Assembly (NCBI GenBank): GCA_017448795.1
Contig: JAFSKV010000079.1
Span: forward strand, 1-42,345
Source: Synergistaceae bacterium
Lineage (GTDB): Bacteria > Synergistota > Synergistia > Synergistales > Aminobacteriaceae
Direction: 5' to 3'
DNA: 42,345 bases
This document shows, piece by piece, positions 9,251 to 17,636 of this stretch. A program made the translations under genes and the position numbers. The stretch's first letter is position 1; each line of letters starts with the position of its first letter. The notes under the pieces were generated by a model. The model was not told where the DNA came from, searched no databases, and worked only from the letters and a program-made list of their open reading frames with translations.

Positions 9251-10254
9251 TCGCGGTTTCCCCCCTCAAAGTATATTTTCCCGTCATGGCCTGAGACAGT
9301 GAAGCCCCCCTGCCACTGGAACGTGAACATTTCCCCCCTGCATATCAGCCGGGCAAGCTCATCACACCTTCGCCGGGACAGCGTAACGAGTCCCAGCCTC
9401 CTGCCGATTTCACGCACAGCAAGCCCCGCCCCGTCATGGCCGAATTTGCGGAGTTTACGGCGGTCGAGCGTCCTCCCGTCAGCCAGACATGACGCGACAA
9501 TCTCACGGCTTCTCTTGTCCTCGTCATCACGTACCTTCCTCATGTCCTCGCCGAATTGCGCTAAGTGCTCGACGGCTGACTTGTTGACGCTGGACTCGAT
9601 TTCCGGCAGGAGACGCAGGCGGATGAAGTTGCGCGTGTAAGTGTCATCGTCATTTGATGAGTCCTCGCGCCATGAATGCCCCCTCACACGGAGAATGTCC
9701 CGGAGAAATTCCCGCCTCAGTCCCAATAATGGCCGGAAGAATGTTACTCCCTCCCTCATGCTGGACTCTGTCATCCCAACACCGCCCCTGATTCCCGTCC
9801 CACGAAGGATGTTGAACAGCACGGTTTCCGCCAGGTCGTCGCGGTTGTGTCCCAGCATGATTCTTGTGATGCCGAGTTCTTTTGCTGCTGACGTGAGAGC
9901 CTGAAGCCTGAGTCTTCTTGCTGACGATTCGAGGGACTCGCCCTTCATTTTTGCTGACGGAACATCAACCCTAACCGCCAGGAATCTCACTCCGAGCCTC
10001 TCCGCGAACATGGCCGTGAAGTGTTCATCACCGTCCGACTCGCTGCCCCGTATGCTGTGGTTGACGTGGACGGCTGTAATTTCCCCCGCGTAGAATGCCC
10101 GGAACATCCACAGCATGGCCAGAGAATCCCCGCCTCCTGAGACCGCGAGAATGACGGGGGACTCAGACGGTAACCAGCCCTGACGCGTCCCAGTCTCACG
10201 GAAATATTTGCCGACCGCATGGTCCGACAGCTCATAAGGGATGCTACTTGCCAT
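9247..10254 (-). CDS. tilS: tRNA(Ile)-lysidine synthetase TilS
   Basis: A 335-residue enzyme that ligates lysine to C34 of the tRNA-Ile with CAU anticodon using ATP, making it read AUA. The N-type ATP pyrophosphatase loop SGGGDS is at residues 39-44, followed by HVNHSIRG, the LGHNRDDLAETVLFNILRGTG core and the RPLLGLRR motif. The open frame reaches 10350, but the extension lies inside the transglycosylase gene; ATG 10254 gives the usual N-terminus. It overlaps the transglycosylase end by 11 bases and its own stop overlaps the next start as ATGA, which suggests translational coupling. The C-terminal tRNA-binding region is short compared with E. coli TilS. Confidence 0.93.
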   Translation of the reverse strand: MASSIPYELSDHAVGKYFRETGTRQGWLPSESPVILAVSGGGDSLAMLWMFRAFYAGEITAVHVNHSIRGSESDGDEHFTAMFAERLGVRFLAVRVDVPSAKMKGESLESSARRLRLQALTSAAKELGITRIMLGHNRDDLAETVLFNILRGTGIRGGVGMTESSMREGVTFFRPLLGLRREFLRDILRVRGHSWREDSSNDDDTYTRNFIRLRLLPEIESSVNKSAVEHLAQFGEDMRKVRDDEDKRSREIVASCLADGRTLDRRKLRKFGHDGAGLAVREIGRRLGLVTLSRRRCDELARLICRGEMFTFQWQGGFTVSGHDGKIYFEGGNRE

Positions 10255-12208
10255 TGCCGTAAAGCAGCCTGTAGACTTCGAGGTTTGCGCTGACACGCTG
10301 GACGTAGCCGTTGGTCTCTGAGAACTTGACGGCCTCAATCCACCGCGCAAGGTCAGGATTAGCTCCCGCTTCCTTGAGCCACTTTCTTGCGTTCCCTGAA
10401 CCGGCGTTGTAGGCGGCCATGACGTATTCCTCGCGTCCGAGAGCCTTCTTCAGCGTCGACAGGTGGGATGCTCCGAGCCTTATGCTGTCGTTGGGGTTGT
10501 AGAGGTCATAATGAGCGAGCCCTGCACGCCGTGCTTCCTCCTTTGCTGTTGCCGGCATGAACTGCATCAGTCCCGCCGCGCCGACCCAGCTCCGGGCATT
10601 GGGCTTGAACGCGCTTTCCTGTCTCATTATCGCCCACACGAAATTTGTCTCAGTCCCGAACTGCTTGCACGCCGCATCAACGCTTGCCTTGTAGGGACGT
10701 GGGTATAGTGCCTCCAAATCCTGGCGGTACATTGTTGTGCTGGAAGTCATGAGAGTCTCAAGCCGTTTTGCCTCGCTGTAACTCTCCTCAAGCCCAAGCC
10801 ACCGCGACAGGTGCAATGCCCGGTAAAGCTCCCTTGTTGTTGCCTTAGGACGTGAGAGCCTCAGATACGCGTGGTAGACGAATCCCCACTGCTCAAGCTC
10901 AGTCTGCTTCATTGTGAGATTGGGATTCGAGCCGTTCACGATGTTGAGCTTCTGCCCGGTCAGGAACGCATAAACCGTGAGGGGGTACTTGCGCTTGAGG
11001 AGTGCCAGAGTGTTGGCGGCCTGCTGGTTCTGCCCTGCGAGTGCCTGAGCATGTGCCAGCCAGTAGAGTATTCTTGCCCTCTTGTACTGGTTGACACCTG
11101 GAGCATCACACTGACGGAAGAGTTTCACTGCCTCAGCGTAATTCCTCGCGTCGAGATTCCTCCATGCCCTCGCCCACAGCGTATTGAACGCGAACGTTGT
11201 ACCGGGAAATGACTTCAGGATTTGTGCCTCCAGTGCGTCCCGTCGTGCTGTGTTGGACTTCCCTGTGAGGTTGACGAGAGCCTGCAGCGCCCTGGCCTGA
11301 ACGTTGCCCCGTCTCTCACGCGCTATGCGGTCTAAGACTCTCATGCATGAGTCGCGCATCCCGTTATCTTTTGCGAGGTTGGCTATTCTTGTTACTGAGC
11401 TTGCCGCGTAGGAGTTGCCGCTGACTGCGAGGCTTCCCCACAAGTTGAGAGCGTCATTGTTGCGTTTGAGACGTGAAGAAGCCCACGCCCGGTAATATTG
11501 TGCCTTCCGTCCTGTTGCGCCTGTGAGGATGTTCAGTGCTGACTGGTTGTCGCCGACTGTGTGATAGTGGACTCCCAGTGCCACGCGGATATTGTTGCCG
11601 GGATTCTTGAGGCCTGCGAGGACTGAGGCGGCTTCCTTGCTCCCGGCCTGTAGTTCGAGGAGCTGTAATGCGTGGTCGGTCTTGTTCCTGTTCGCTGGGT
11701 GCTGGACGAGGCGGGTGAGGGTGTAGATTTTGCGCTCGTCAGTCCCGGCGTGTGAGAGCATTCGTGTCAACGCTGTGAGTGCTGCTGACGGGTTGCCCTG
11801 TGAGTCATTGATGCGGTACTGCGCGAGTGCCACGTAATATTTCAGGTCAGAAGGAGCGGACTTGTAGAGTGATTCCGCGAGGGACAAGGCGCGTTGTTTC
11901 TGGCCTGTGTTCTCGTAGCCAAGAAGAAGCGTCATGTCAGCATACGGCCTCACGGAAGCTGGGAAGTTCTTTGCTTGGGACTCAAGTATCCTGACGGCTT
12001 CGGGCCATTTCTCCTGGAATCTGTAGGCGTTGGCCATGAGTGAGTAATCGCGGGCGGATTTCTTCTTGATGGCGTTGAACTGCAGCTCCATTTCCGGCCA
12101 TGCTCTCCGCCAGAACAAGTCTTCAAGTTTCGACGCTCCCCATGAGAATGAAGCGGCTGAAACCGTGAGTATCAGTGCCAGAATAAACGCATGGATTTTT
12201 TTGCGCAT
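10244..12208 (-). CDS. slt: Soluble-type lytic murein transglycosylase (Slt70-like)
   Basis: A 654-residue exported enzyme that cleaves peptidoglycan glycan strands to 1,6-anhydromuramyl products. The start at ATG 12208 follows AAGGAG and gives the signal peptide MRKKIHAFILALILTVSAA. A long superhelical region of TPR-like helices (about 30-480) precedes the C-terminal SLT domain. Catalytic Glu is about 531 in MRQESAF, followed by GAAGLMQFMPATA and AAYNAGSGNARKW. Length and architecture match Slt70. It heads the operon with tilS, the SbcC-like gene and the GNAT gene. An open extension to 12259 lacks a ribosome site. Roles in wall growth, recycling or flagellar passage are all possible. Confidence 0.93.
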   Translation of the reverse strand: MRKKIHAFILALILTVSAASFSWGASKLEDLFWRRAWPEMELQFNAIKKKSARDYSLMANAYRFQEKWPEAVRILESQAKNFPASVRPYADMTLLLGYENTGQKQRALSLAESLYKSAPSDLKYYVALAQYRINDSQGNPSAALTALTRMLSHAGTDERKIYTLTRLVQHPANRNKTDHALQLLELQAGSKEAASVLAGLKNPGNNIRVALGVHYHTVGDNQSALNILTGATGRKAQYYRAWASSRLKRNNDALNLWGSLAVSGNSYAASSVTRIANLAKDNGMRDSCMRVLDRIARERRGNVQARALQALVNLTGKSNTARRDALEAQILKSFPGTTFAFNTLWARAWRNLDARNYAEAVKLFRQCDAPGVNQYKRARILYWLAHAQALAGQNQQAANTLALLKRKYPLTVYAFLTGQKLNIVNGSNPNLTMKQTELEQWGFVYHAYLRLSRPKATTRELYRALHLSRWLGLEESYSEAKRLETLMTSSTTMYRQDLEALYPRPYKASVDAACKQFGTETNFVWAIMRQESAFKPNARSWVGAAGLMQFMPATAKEEARRAGLAHYDLYNPNDSIRLGASHLSTLKKALGREEYVMAAYNAGSGNARKWLKEAGANPDLARWIEAVKFSETNGYVQRVSANLEVYRLLYGNGK

Positions 12209-12263
12209 GATAATCTCCTTGTGGGATAAATTTTGCGGTGAATCATAGCAGACTTTCACATGA

Positions 12264-12269
12264 TAGAAT
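12264..12269 (+). promoter_or_regulatory. Extended -10 promoter of the first sugar transferase
   Basis: TGATAGAAT: TG one base before the hexamer TAGAAT. It lies 54 bases before the ATG at 12323, somewhat further than in sister genes. No clear -35. The divergent slt operon must start in the same short intergenic region. Confidence 0.4.
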
Positions 12270-12322
12270 AATCACTCAAATCATCCCGCACATTTCACAG
12301 GAAGGAGCTTGACACAAGATTC

Positions 12323-13716
12323 ATGGCCGTGTATAATCGCACATCGCACATCGCCTGACCTATTGGCTGTTTTCCCTCACACAAATTCTCATTGACGCTT
12401 CACTCTGTCAGATATGCCTCCTCGTGATACCCTCGCCGCTAACTCATGAAGTCCGCGTATTCCTCACCGGCACAGCGCTTGCATGTCTCGCGTTCTACCG
12501 TCTCTACGGCTTCATGAACTGGACAGTCTGGGAAGAGACATCATCAGTCCTCAAATCCTGCCTCTTGACCCTCCTCATAGATATACTCTTCCTTTACGCC
12601 GGGAAATTCTCGCTCCCGTTATGGCGGGTGTCCGCGGCGGTCTCAGTCTTCGTGCCGCTGACACTTCTGACCCGGTACTTCCTGCGCGTGTCATTGTTCC
12701 GTCTGGGCTGGCTCATGAAGACGGTAATCATTCTCGGAGCGGGCGAGGCAGGGGAGCTTTTCGCCGGGAAAATATCCTCATCACCCTTCACGATTCGCAA
12801 GGCACTGTGCTTCCTTGACGATGACGAGTCGAAACAGGGCGCGGAGATTTCTGGCGTTCCTGTCGTGGGGAAGCTGTCAGATTTCGCGGACGTTCAGCGT
12901 GAGATTAGTGCTGACGAAGCAGTGATAGCAATTCCGACGGCATCACGTCAGGCACTCGCGGGAATCCTTAAGGCTGTCGAGGAGCATATAAGGACGGTGC
13001 TTTATGTGCCGGATATGTACATGCTTACGACTCTTGCGGCATCAATCGGGAATCTTGACGGTATGCCCGTGATCTCGTCGTCGCAGGGACTCCTGAATCC
13101 CGTGAATATCGCAGTGAAGACTGTAATCGACTACATAGGTGCGGCGGTAGCGTTCGCGTTTCTTTGGCCGTTAATGCTACTTGCGGTTCTTGCGATATGG
13201 ATTGAGGACGGGAGGCCGATATTCTTCGTTCAGGAAAGGGTTGGCTGGAAAGGTAAGCACTTCATGACGTACAAGTTCCGCTCGATGCACAAGAACGCTG
13301 ACGAAATCACCCGCGAGCTTTTCAGCGACCCGGAAATTTTCGCCGCCTACAAGCAGGGCGTGAAGCTCAAGGATGACCCCCGCCTCACCAAGACAGGAGC
13401 AATCCTCCGCAAGACCAGCATCGATGAGCTGCCCCAGCTGTTCAACGTCCTAAAGGGAGAAATGAGCCTAGTCGGACCGAGGCCGCTGATACAGAGTGAT
13501 GTAGATATGATTTACGGCGAGAGGTTCACGAAGAAGGTTTACGCCGCAAAGCCCGGGCTCACTGGGATATGGCAGGTCTCAGGACGGAGCGACCTTGACG
13601 CTGATTTCCGCCGGGAGATCAACTGCTACTACGTCCACAACTGGAGCGTCTGGCTCGACCTCGCAATCCTCATCAAGACTCCCCTCGCCGTAATCTCGCA
13701 CAAAGGCGCGTACTAG
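12323..13716 (+). CDS. Undecaprenyl-phosphate sugar phosphotransferase (WbaP-like), frame currently OFF
   Basis: The family transfers a sugar 1-phosphate to undecaprenyl phosphate to start surface-glycan synthesis. The main frame has hydrophobic N-terminal helices, a Rossmann-like part ([16 protein letters not shown]) and the C-terminal bacterial sugar transferase domain ([47 protein letters not shown]). Similarity to its downstream paralogue runs up to about 12355, well before the first in-frame GTG at 12424, which lacks a ribosome site. The natural ATG at 12323, after AGGAAGGAG, is in another frame and stops after 11 codons. A 7-nt repeat at 12336-12354 lies between; one more unit would give a 466-residue protein (paralogue 456). 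It is probably phase-variable and switched off here; a sequencing error is the alternative. Confidence 0.8.
12336..12354 (+). repeat. 7-nt tandem repeat, 2.7 copies, in the 5' coding end of the sugar transferase
   Basis: ATCGCAC is repeated twice plus ATCGC (19 bases). Unit length is not a multiple of three, so gain of one unit or loss of two joins the ATG at 12323 to the main coding frame. This is the usual arrangement of a slipped-strand contingency locus, though the copy number is low. Confidence 0.75.
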
Positions 13717-13728
13717 AAGGCAGTGTGA

Positions 13729-13734
13729 TACAAT
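13729..13734 (+). promoter_or_regulatory. Extended -10 promoter of the second sugar transferase
   Basis: TGATACAAT (TG, one base, TACAAT) starting only a few bases after the previous gene stops and 39 bases before the ATG at 13773. Same layout as the sister genes, so each gene in this cluster seems to be separately transcribed. Confidence 0.5.
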
Positions 13735-13772
13735 CTCCCTTATCCATCGCAGGAAGGGAGAAATTTTTTGTC

Positions 13773-15143
13773 ATGGCCGCTCTGAGACTCACATTTTCCG
13801 TTGTACAGTTCATCATTGACGCGGGGCTGTTCACGCTGTGCCTGTCAGTTTTCGGGGTAACGTCATCGTTCGAGACATGCGCGTTCCTCACGGGGACGGT
13901 CGCGGCGTTCTTCCTGTTCAGCTCAATGTACGGCTTCGGCAACTGGACGTTCTGGGACGAGACGAAGCAGTGTATGCGCTCGCTGCTCTATGCGTTCCTC
14001 GTGGGAGTCCTCTTCCTTTACGCCGGGAAAAACACGGTCTCGCTCTTCCGGGTGATGCTGGCGTTCGGGCTGTTCGTGCCGCTGTGCTTGGCGTTGCGGT
14101 GGGCGGTCAGGCGGGCATTGTTCGGTCTGGGCCTCTTGTCGACAAGCGTAATCATTCTCGGAGCTGGCGAGGCCGGGGAAATTTTCGCGCGCAACATCAC
14201 CGACTCCCCCTTCATTGCGCGTAAGGTGCTGGGATTCCTTGACGATGACGAGTCGAAACAGGGCATGACGATTTCGGGCGTTCCAGTTTTGGGGAGGCTG
14301 TCTGACTTCGAGCGCGTGCAGGGTGAGCTTGACGCTGACGAGGTGATTATCGCGATTCCCACAGCGTCGAGGCGTGAACTGTCGGGGATGCTTGACCGTG
14401 TCGAGGAGCTTTCACGGAGGGTGTTGTACGTGCCGGATATGTACATGCTTACGACTATGACGGCTGAAATGAGGAGCATTGACGGAATGCCAGTGATTAC
14501 GGCCTCGCAGGGCTTGCTGAATCCAGTCAACAGGGCGGTGAAGTCAGTTGTTGACTACGTCGGGGGACTGGCAGCGTTCCTTATTGCTTCTCCGCTGATG
14601 ATCTGGGCGACGTGGAAGATAAAGCGCGAGGACGGGGGAAGCATTTTGTTCCGTCATGGCCGTATCGGTCAGAATCTGCGTCCGTTCAAGCTGTTCAAGT
14701 TCCGTACTATGGTCGAGAACGCCGAGGAGATTCTCCGCGAGATGCTGAAGGATGATGAGAAGAGGCGAGAGTTTGAGGAGGCCTTCAAGTTCAAGGACGA
14801 CAAGAGGATAACCCAGATAGGCCACAAGCTGAGACGTACGAGCATTGACGAGCTTCCGCAGCTGTTCAACGTCTTCCGCGGGGAAATGAGCCTGGTCGGG
14901 CCGCGCCCGATTGTGCAGAAGGAGATTGAGCTGTATTACGGCTACAGGACAGCCCGGCAGATATTCCGGGTGAAGCCGGGGATGACGGGGTTCTGGCAGG
15001 TCTCCGGGCGCAACGACGTGAAGGACTACCAGACCCGGATCGATTTCGACCTGTACTACATCCACAACTGGAGCGTGTGGCTGGACATCATCATTATGAT
15101 TCGGACGGTCAGGGCGGTCTTCAGGGGGTCGGGGGCATATTAG
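13773..15143 (+). CDS. Undecaprenyl-phosphate sugar phosphotransferase (WbaP-like), intact paralogue
   Basis: A 456-residue membrane enzyme closely related to the gene just upstream. Four to five N-terminal membrane helices are followed by a Rossmann-like region ([16 protein letters not shown], about residues 125-140), a further helix near 270, and the catalytic PF02397-type domain with [43 protein letters not shown] and KPGMTGFWQVSGRND. It transfers a sugar phosphate (galactose, glucose or a related sugar) to undecaprenyl phosphate. The start is ATG 13773 after AGGAAGGGAG; a GTG at 13725 falls in the promoter and is rejected. Unlike its neighbour it has no repeat after the ATG and is in frame, so this copy should be expressed. 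Sugar specificity cannot be read from sequence. Confidence 0.92.
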   Translation: MAALRLTFSVVQFIIDAGLFTLCLSVFGVTSSFETCAFLTGTVAAFFLFSSMYGFGNWTFWDETKQCMRSLLYAFLVGVLFLYAGKNTVSLFRVMLAFGLFVPLCLALRWAVRRALFGLGLLSTSVIILGAGEAGEIFARNITDSPFIARKVLGFLDDDESKQGMTISGVPVLGRLSDFERVQGELDADEVIIAIPTASRRELSGMLDRVEELSRRVLYVPDMYMLTTMTAEMRSIDGMPVITASQGLLNPVNRAVKSVVDYVGGLAAFLIASPLMIWATWKIKREDGGSILFRHGRIGQNLRPFKLFKFRTMVENAEEILREMLKDDEKRREFEEAFKFKDDKRITQIGHKLRRTSIDELPQLFNVFRGEMSLVGPRPIVQKEIELYYGYRTARQIFRVKPGMTGFWQVSGRNDVKDYQTRIDFDLYYIHNWSVWLDIIIMIRTVRAVFRGSGAY

Positions 15144-15160
15144 GACGGGAGGGGCTGTGC

Positions 15161-15166
15161 TATAAT
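15161..15166 (+). promoter_or_regulatory. Extended -10 promoter of the first pyruvyl-transferase gene
   Basis: TGCTATAAT, with TG one base before a perfect TATAAT, 41 bases before the ATG at 15207. No -35 recognised. Confidence 0.6.
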
Positions 15167-15206
15167 CTCACGCAAATTCAGCAGGAAAGGGCTTGACAAA
15201 CGCGAA

Positions 15207-16396
15207 ATGACCGCCATAATTGACACGACACGACACCGCACCCTCATGCGCAAAATTCCCGCAAGCGAGCCTTAATCGTAACCATATACCCCGATGAAAA
15301 CAGCCGCAACTTAGGCAACACCCTCCAGCATTACGCCCTCCAAGAAGCAACTAAATCACTGGGCTATGACACCGCAAGCCTCATATGCCCCATGCTTGGC
15401 TTCAGCGCGCCAGCCCGTTTTGAGCAACGGATGAGACTGGCCGCAAAATTCATGCTGGCTGTTCTCGGCTCAAAGAAATACCGCCACATGTTGCGGAAAA
15501 AAGCCGCCCCCTCCAATGAGCATATACAGGCATGTGAGATGCGGGGAAAAATCTTCGCGGACTTCTATGATGAATACATTGACGGCATTATCCGCTCGAC
15601 TTACAGGGAGGTGCTTGGCAGCGGGGGGAAATTCTCAGCCGGTTTTGACCGCGTCATAGCCGGAAGCGACCAGATATGGAGCAAAGCTATCGTCATTGTC
15701 TCTGAGGCACTGCGCTTCTTCTACCTCATGTGGGCGGAAAAAGAGAAGCGGGTCTGCTACGCTCCGAGTTTCGGTGACAAAAGGCCGCTCAGGATTGAAT
15801 TTCCCCTGCACAGGAAAGGCCTCGGCGGATTCGCCCGCCTGTCTTGCCGGGAAAAGTCAGGATGCGGCTTCATCAGGGAGCTTGCCGGGCGTGACGCGGA
15901 GCTTGTGCTTGACCCTACGCTTCTGCTGACGGCGGAACAGTGGCGGGAAATTGCGCGGAAGCCTGAGTGTGGTGTGCCGGAACATTACGTCCTCCGTTAC
16001 TGCTGGGGGTCTGACTCGTGGCATGACGAACAGCGCGAGCTTGCGGGCGGAAGGGAGATCATCGACGTTCTGAGCCGCGGACAGGAATACTATTCTCATG
16101 TCGGGCCAAGAGAGTTCATCTGGCTGGTTGACCACGCGGATTTTGTGTTCTCCGAGTCATTTCACGGCACTGCCTTTGCGGTCAACTTGGGGAAAAACTT
16201 TGTCTCGTTCATGCGCGAGAGGAAGGACGACGGGCGGATAGGAAGCCTCCTGAGCTCGGCCGGGATTGCCGGGCATGTCTTCGGGCCGGGGATGAAGTCA
16301 GTGCCTGATGATGTGGACTATGACGGTGTCAGGCGGAAACTTGACGGCCTCCGCGCTGAGTCTATGCAGTATCTCCGTGAGTGCCTGAAGTGCTGA
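15207..16396 (+). CDS. Polysaccharide pyruvyl transferase family protein, frame currently OFF
   Basis: Family proteins add pyruvate ketals (or act as related transferases) to surface glycans. The main frame carries AGSDQIWS, VCYAPSFGD, RLSCREKS, LVLDPTLLLTAEQW and SESFHGTAFAVNLGKNF, all hallmarks of PF04230. In this frame, conserved sequence matching the N-terminus of the downstream paralogue (RKRALIVTIYPDENSRNLGN) lies upstream of the first in-frame ATG at 15392. The natural start, ATG 15207 after AGGAAAGG, is in another frame and stops after about 22 codons. Between them GACAC is repeated three times (15222-15236). Two copies would restore one frame of 394 residues. The gene is therefore probably phase-variable and off in this sequence; acceptor sugar unknown. 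Confidence 0.8.
15222..15236 (+). repeat. Pentanucleotide repeat (GACAC)3 in the 5' coding end
   Basis: Three perfect copies of GACAC, five codons after the ATG at 15207. With 2 or 5 copies the ATG is in frame with the pyruvyl-transferase domain; with 3 copies it is not. This fits a slipped-strand phase-variation switch. Confidence 0.8.
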
Positions 16397-16411
16397 GAGG
16401 GGGCGCAATGG

Positions 16412-16417
16412 TATAAT
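16412..16417 (+). promoter_or_regulatory. Extended -10 promoter of the second pyruvyl-transferase gene
   Basis: TGGTATAAT, with TG one base before a perfect TATAAT, 39 bases before the ATG at 16457 and just after the stop of the previous gene. Confidence 0.6.
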
Positions 16418-16456
16418 TTGGCGGAAATCCAAGCAGAGAAAGGACTCAATCCCGAC

Positions 16457-17584
16457 ATGACCGCCCAGCAATCCCGAAAACGCAGAATCCTCCTCGTAAC
16501 ACTATACGGCAGCTACAACTACGGCAACCTTCTCCAGAGATACGCACTCACACGGACACTTGAGGGTTTCAGCTTCGAAGTTGCGCACCTATGCTGTGAT
16601 GATGCCTCCCCGCTCGCTGCCAGGGTCAAAGCCTGCCTGAAGCTCCCGGTGAAATACGTCCTTGCGCTGTTGGGAGTCGGGAAATTCCGCAGGCAGTTCC
16701 AGCAAATGAAAGCTGACATTCCCCGCGCTCAACGCTTCACACAATGGCAGGACACCTTCACCCCCGCCAAAATCTTCATGTCATACTCAGGCGCGCTGAA
16801 ATCACAATGGGACGGGTACGCCCTCGCAGTAACCGGGAGCGACCAGGTCTGGCACAACTGGAGCAAATCCCCCGGCGAGCTGGCATATTACTACCTTGAG
16901 TTCATGCCACGCGGAAAACGGGTGTGTTACGCCCCCAGCTTCGGCTTCTCACAGTTCCCCCAGCGGGACATTGAGCTTCACCGCAAAGGCCTCGAAGGGT
17001 TCGGCCGCCTGTCTTGCCGCGAACAGGAAATGCAGGGGATGATACGCTCGCTCACAGGGCAGAACGCCGAGCTAGTCCTAGACCCCACACTCCTGCTCAC
17101 CCCCGAACAGTGGCGCGAAGCCTCGTCCAAGCCCGAATACCCCGTCCCGGAACGCTGCGTGCTGTGCTACTTCCTCGGCGAAATCACACCAGAGTACCAG
17201 CGGGCAATCCATGACATGGCCGGAGGGCTTCCCGTCATCAACATTAACGACATTGACGACATCACGCACTACGTCACGCACCCGGGCGAGTTCGTGTATC
17301 TTGTTGACCGGGCGGATTTCGTCTGCACCGACTCATTTCACGGGACTGCGTTCTCGGTGAATTTCGGGAAAAACTTCCTGGCGTTCAGGCGGTCTCAGGC
17401 GGGAATGGAGGACATGTTCGGGCGGATTGAGAGCATCCTGGACAGCACGGGAATCACTGGCCACGTCTACGAACACGGCATGACTGCGAGGCCGGATATG
17501 CCCGACTATGATTCTGTGGACGGGAAACTTGAGGCTTTGCGGGAAAAATCTATGAAGTATCTCCGCGAGTGCCTGAAGGTCTAG
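16457..17584 (+). CDS. Polysaccharide pyruvyl transferase family protein, intact paralogue
   Basis: A 375-residue soluble protein related to the gene upstream. It opens with RRILLVTLYGSYNYGNLLQRYAL, then has TGSDQVWHNW, VCYAPSFGF, RLSCREQEMQGMI, LVLDPTLLLTPEQW and CTDSFHGTAFSVNFGKNF, the PF04230 pattern. Members decorate exopolysaccharide or cell-wall glycans with ketal-linked pyruvate; some related proteins have other roles, so the exact reaction is inferred. The ATG at 16457 follows GAGAAAGGA; a TTG at 16418 overlaps the promoter and is rejected. There is no repeat after the ATG and the frame is whole, so this copy should be active while the upstream paralogue is off. It is the last gene of the plus-strand glycan cluster and converges on nrdJ. 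Confidence 0.9.
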   Translation: MTAQQSRKRRILLVTLYGSYNYGNLLQRYALTRTLEGFSFEVAHLCCDDASPLAARVKACLKLPVKYVLALLGVGKFRRQFQQMKADIPRAQRFTQWQDTFTPAKIFMSYSGALKSQWDGYALAVTGSDQVWHNWSKSPGELAYYYLEFMPRGKRVCYAPSFGFSQFPQRDIELHRKGLEGFGRLSCREQEMQGMIRSLTGQNAELVLDPTLLLTPEQWREASSKPEYPVPERCVLCYFLGEITPEYQRAIHDMAGGLPVININDIDDITHYVTHPGEFVYLVDRADFVCTDSFHGTAFSVNFGKNFLAFRRSQAGMEDMFGRIESILDSTGITGHVYEHGMTARPDMPDYDSVDGKLEALREKSMKYLRECLKV

Positions 17585-17591
17585 GGGAGGA

Positions 17592-17624
17592 AAGAAAATC
17601 CCCCTTCACTCAGGCGGGAGGGGG
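17592..17624 (-). terminator. Terminator of nrdJ
   Basis: CCCCCTCCC on the minus strand pairs with GAAGGGGG across a loop and is followed by ATTTTCTTT. It lies just past the nrdJ stop, between convergent genes. On the plus strand it lacks a T run. Confidence 0.75.
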
Positions 17625-17636
17625 AAAGTTAATCCA

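Noticed and set aside
12424-12426. GTG as the true start of the first sugar transferase
   Set aside because: There is no Shine-Dalgarno sequence, and similarity to the paralogue extends some 23 codons further upstream.
14544-15065. Long minus-strand open frame inside the second sugar transferase
   Set aside because: It is antisense to a conserved catalytic domain, with no ribosome site or recognisable family.
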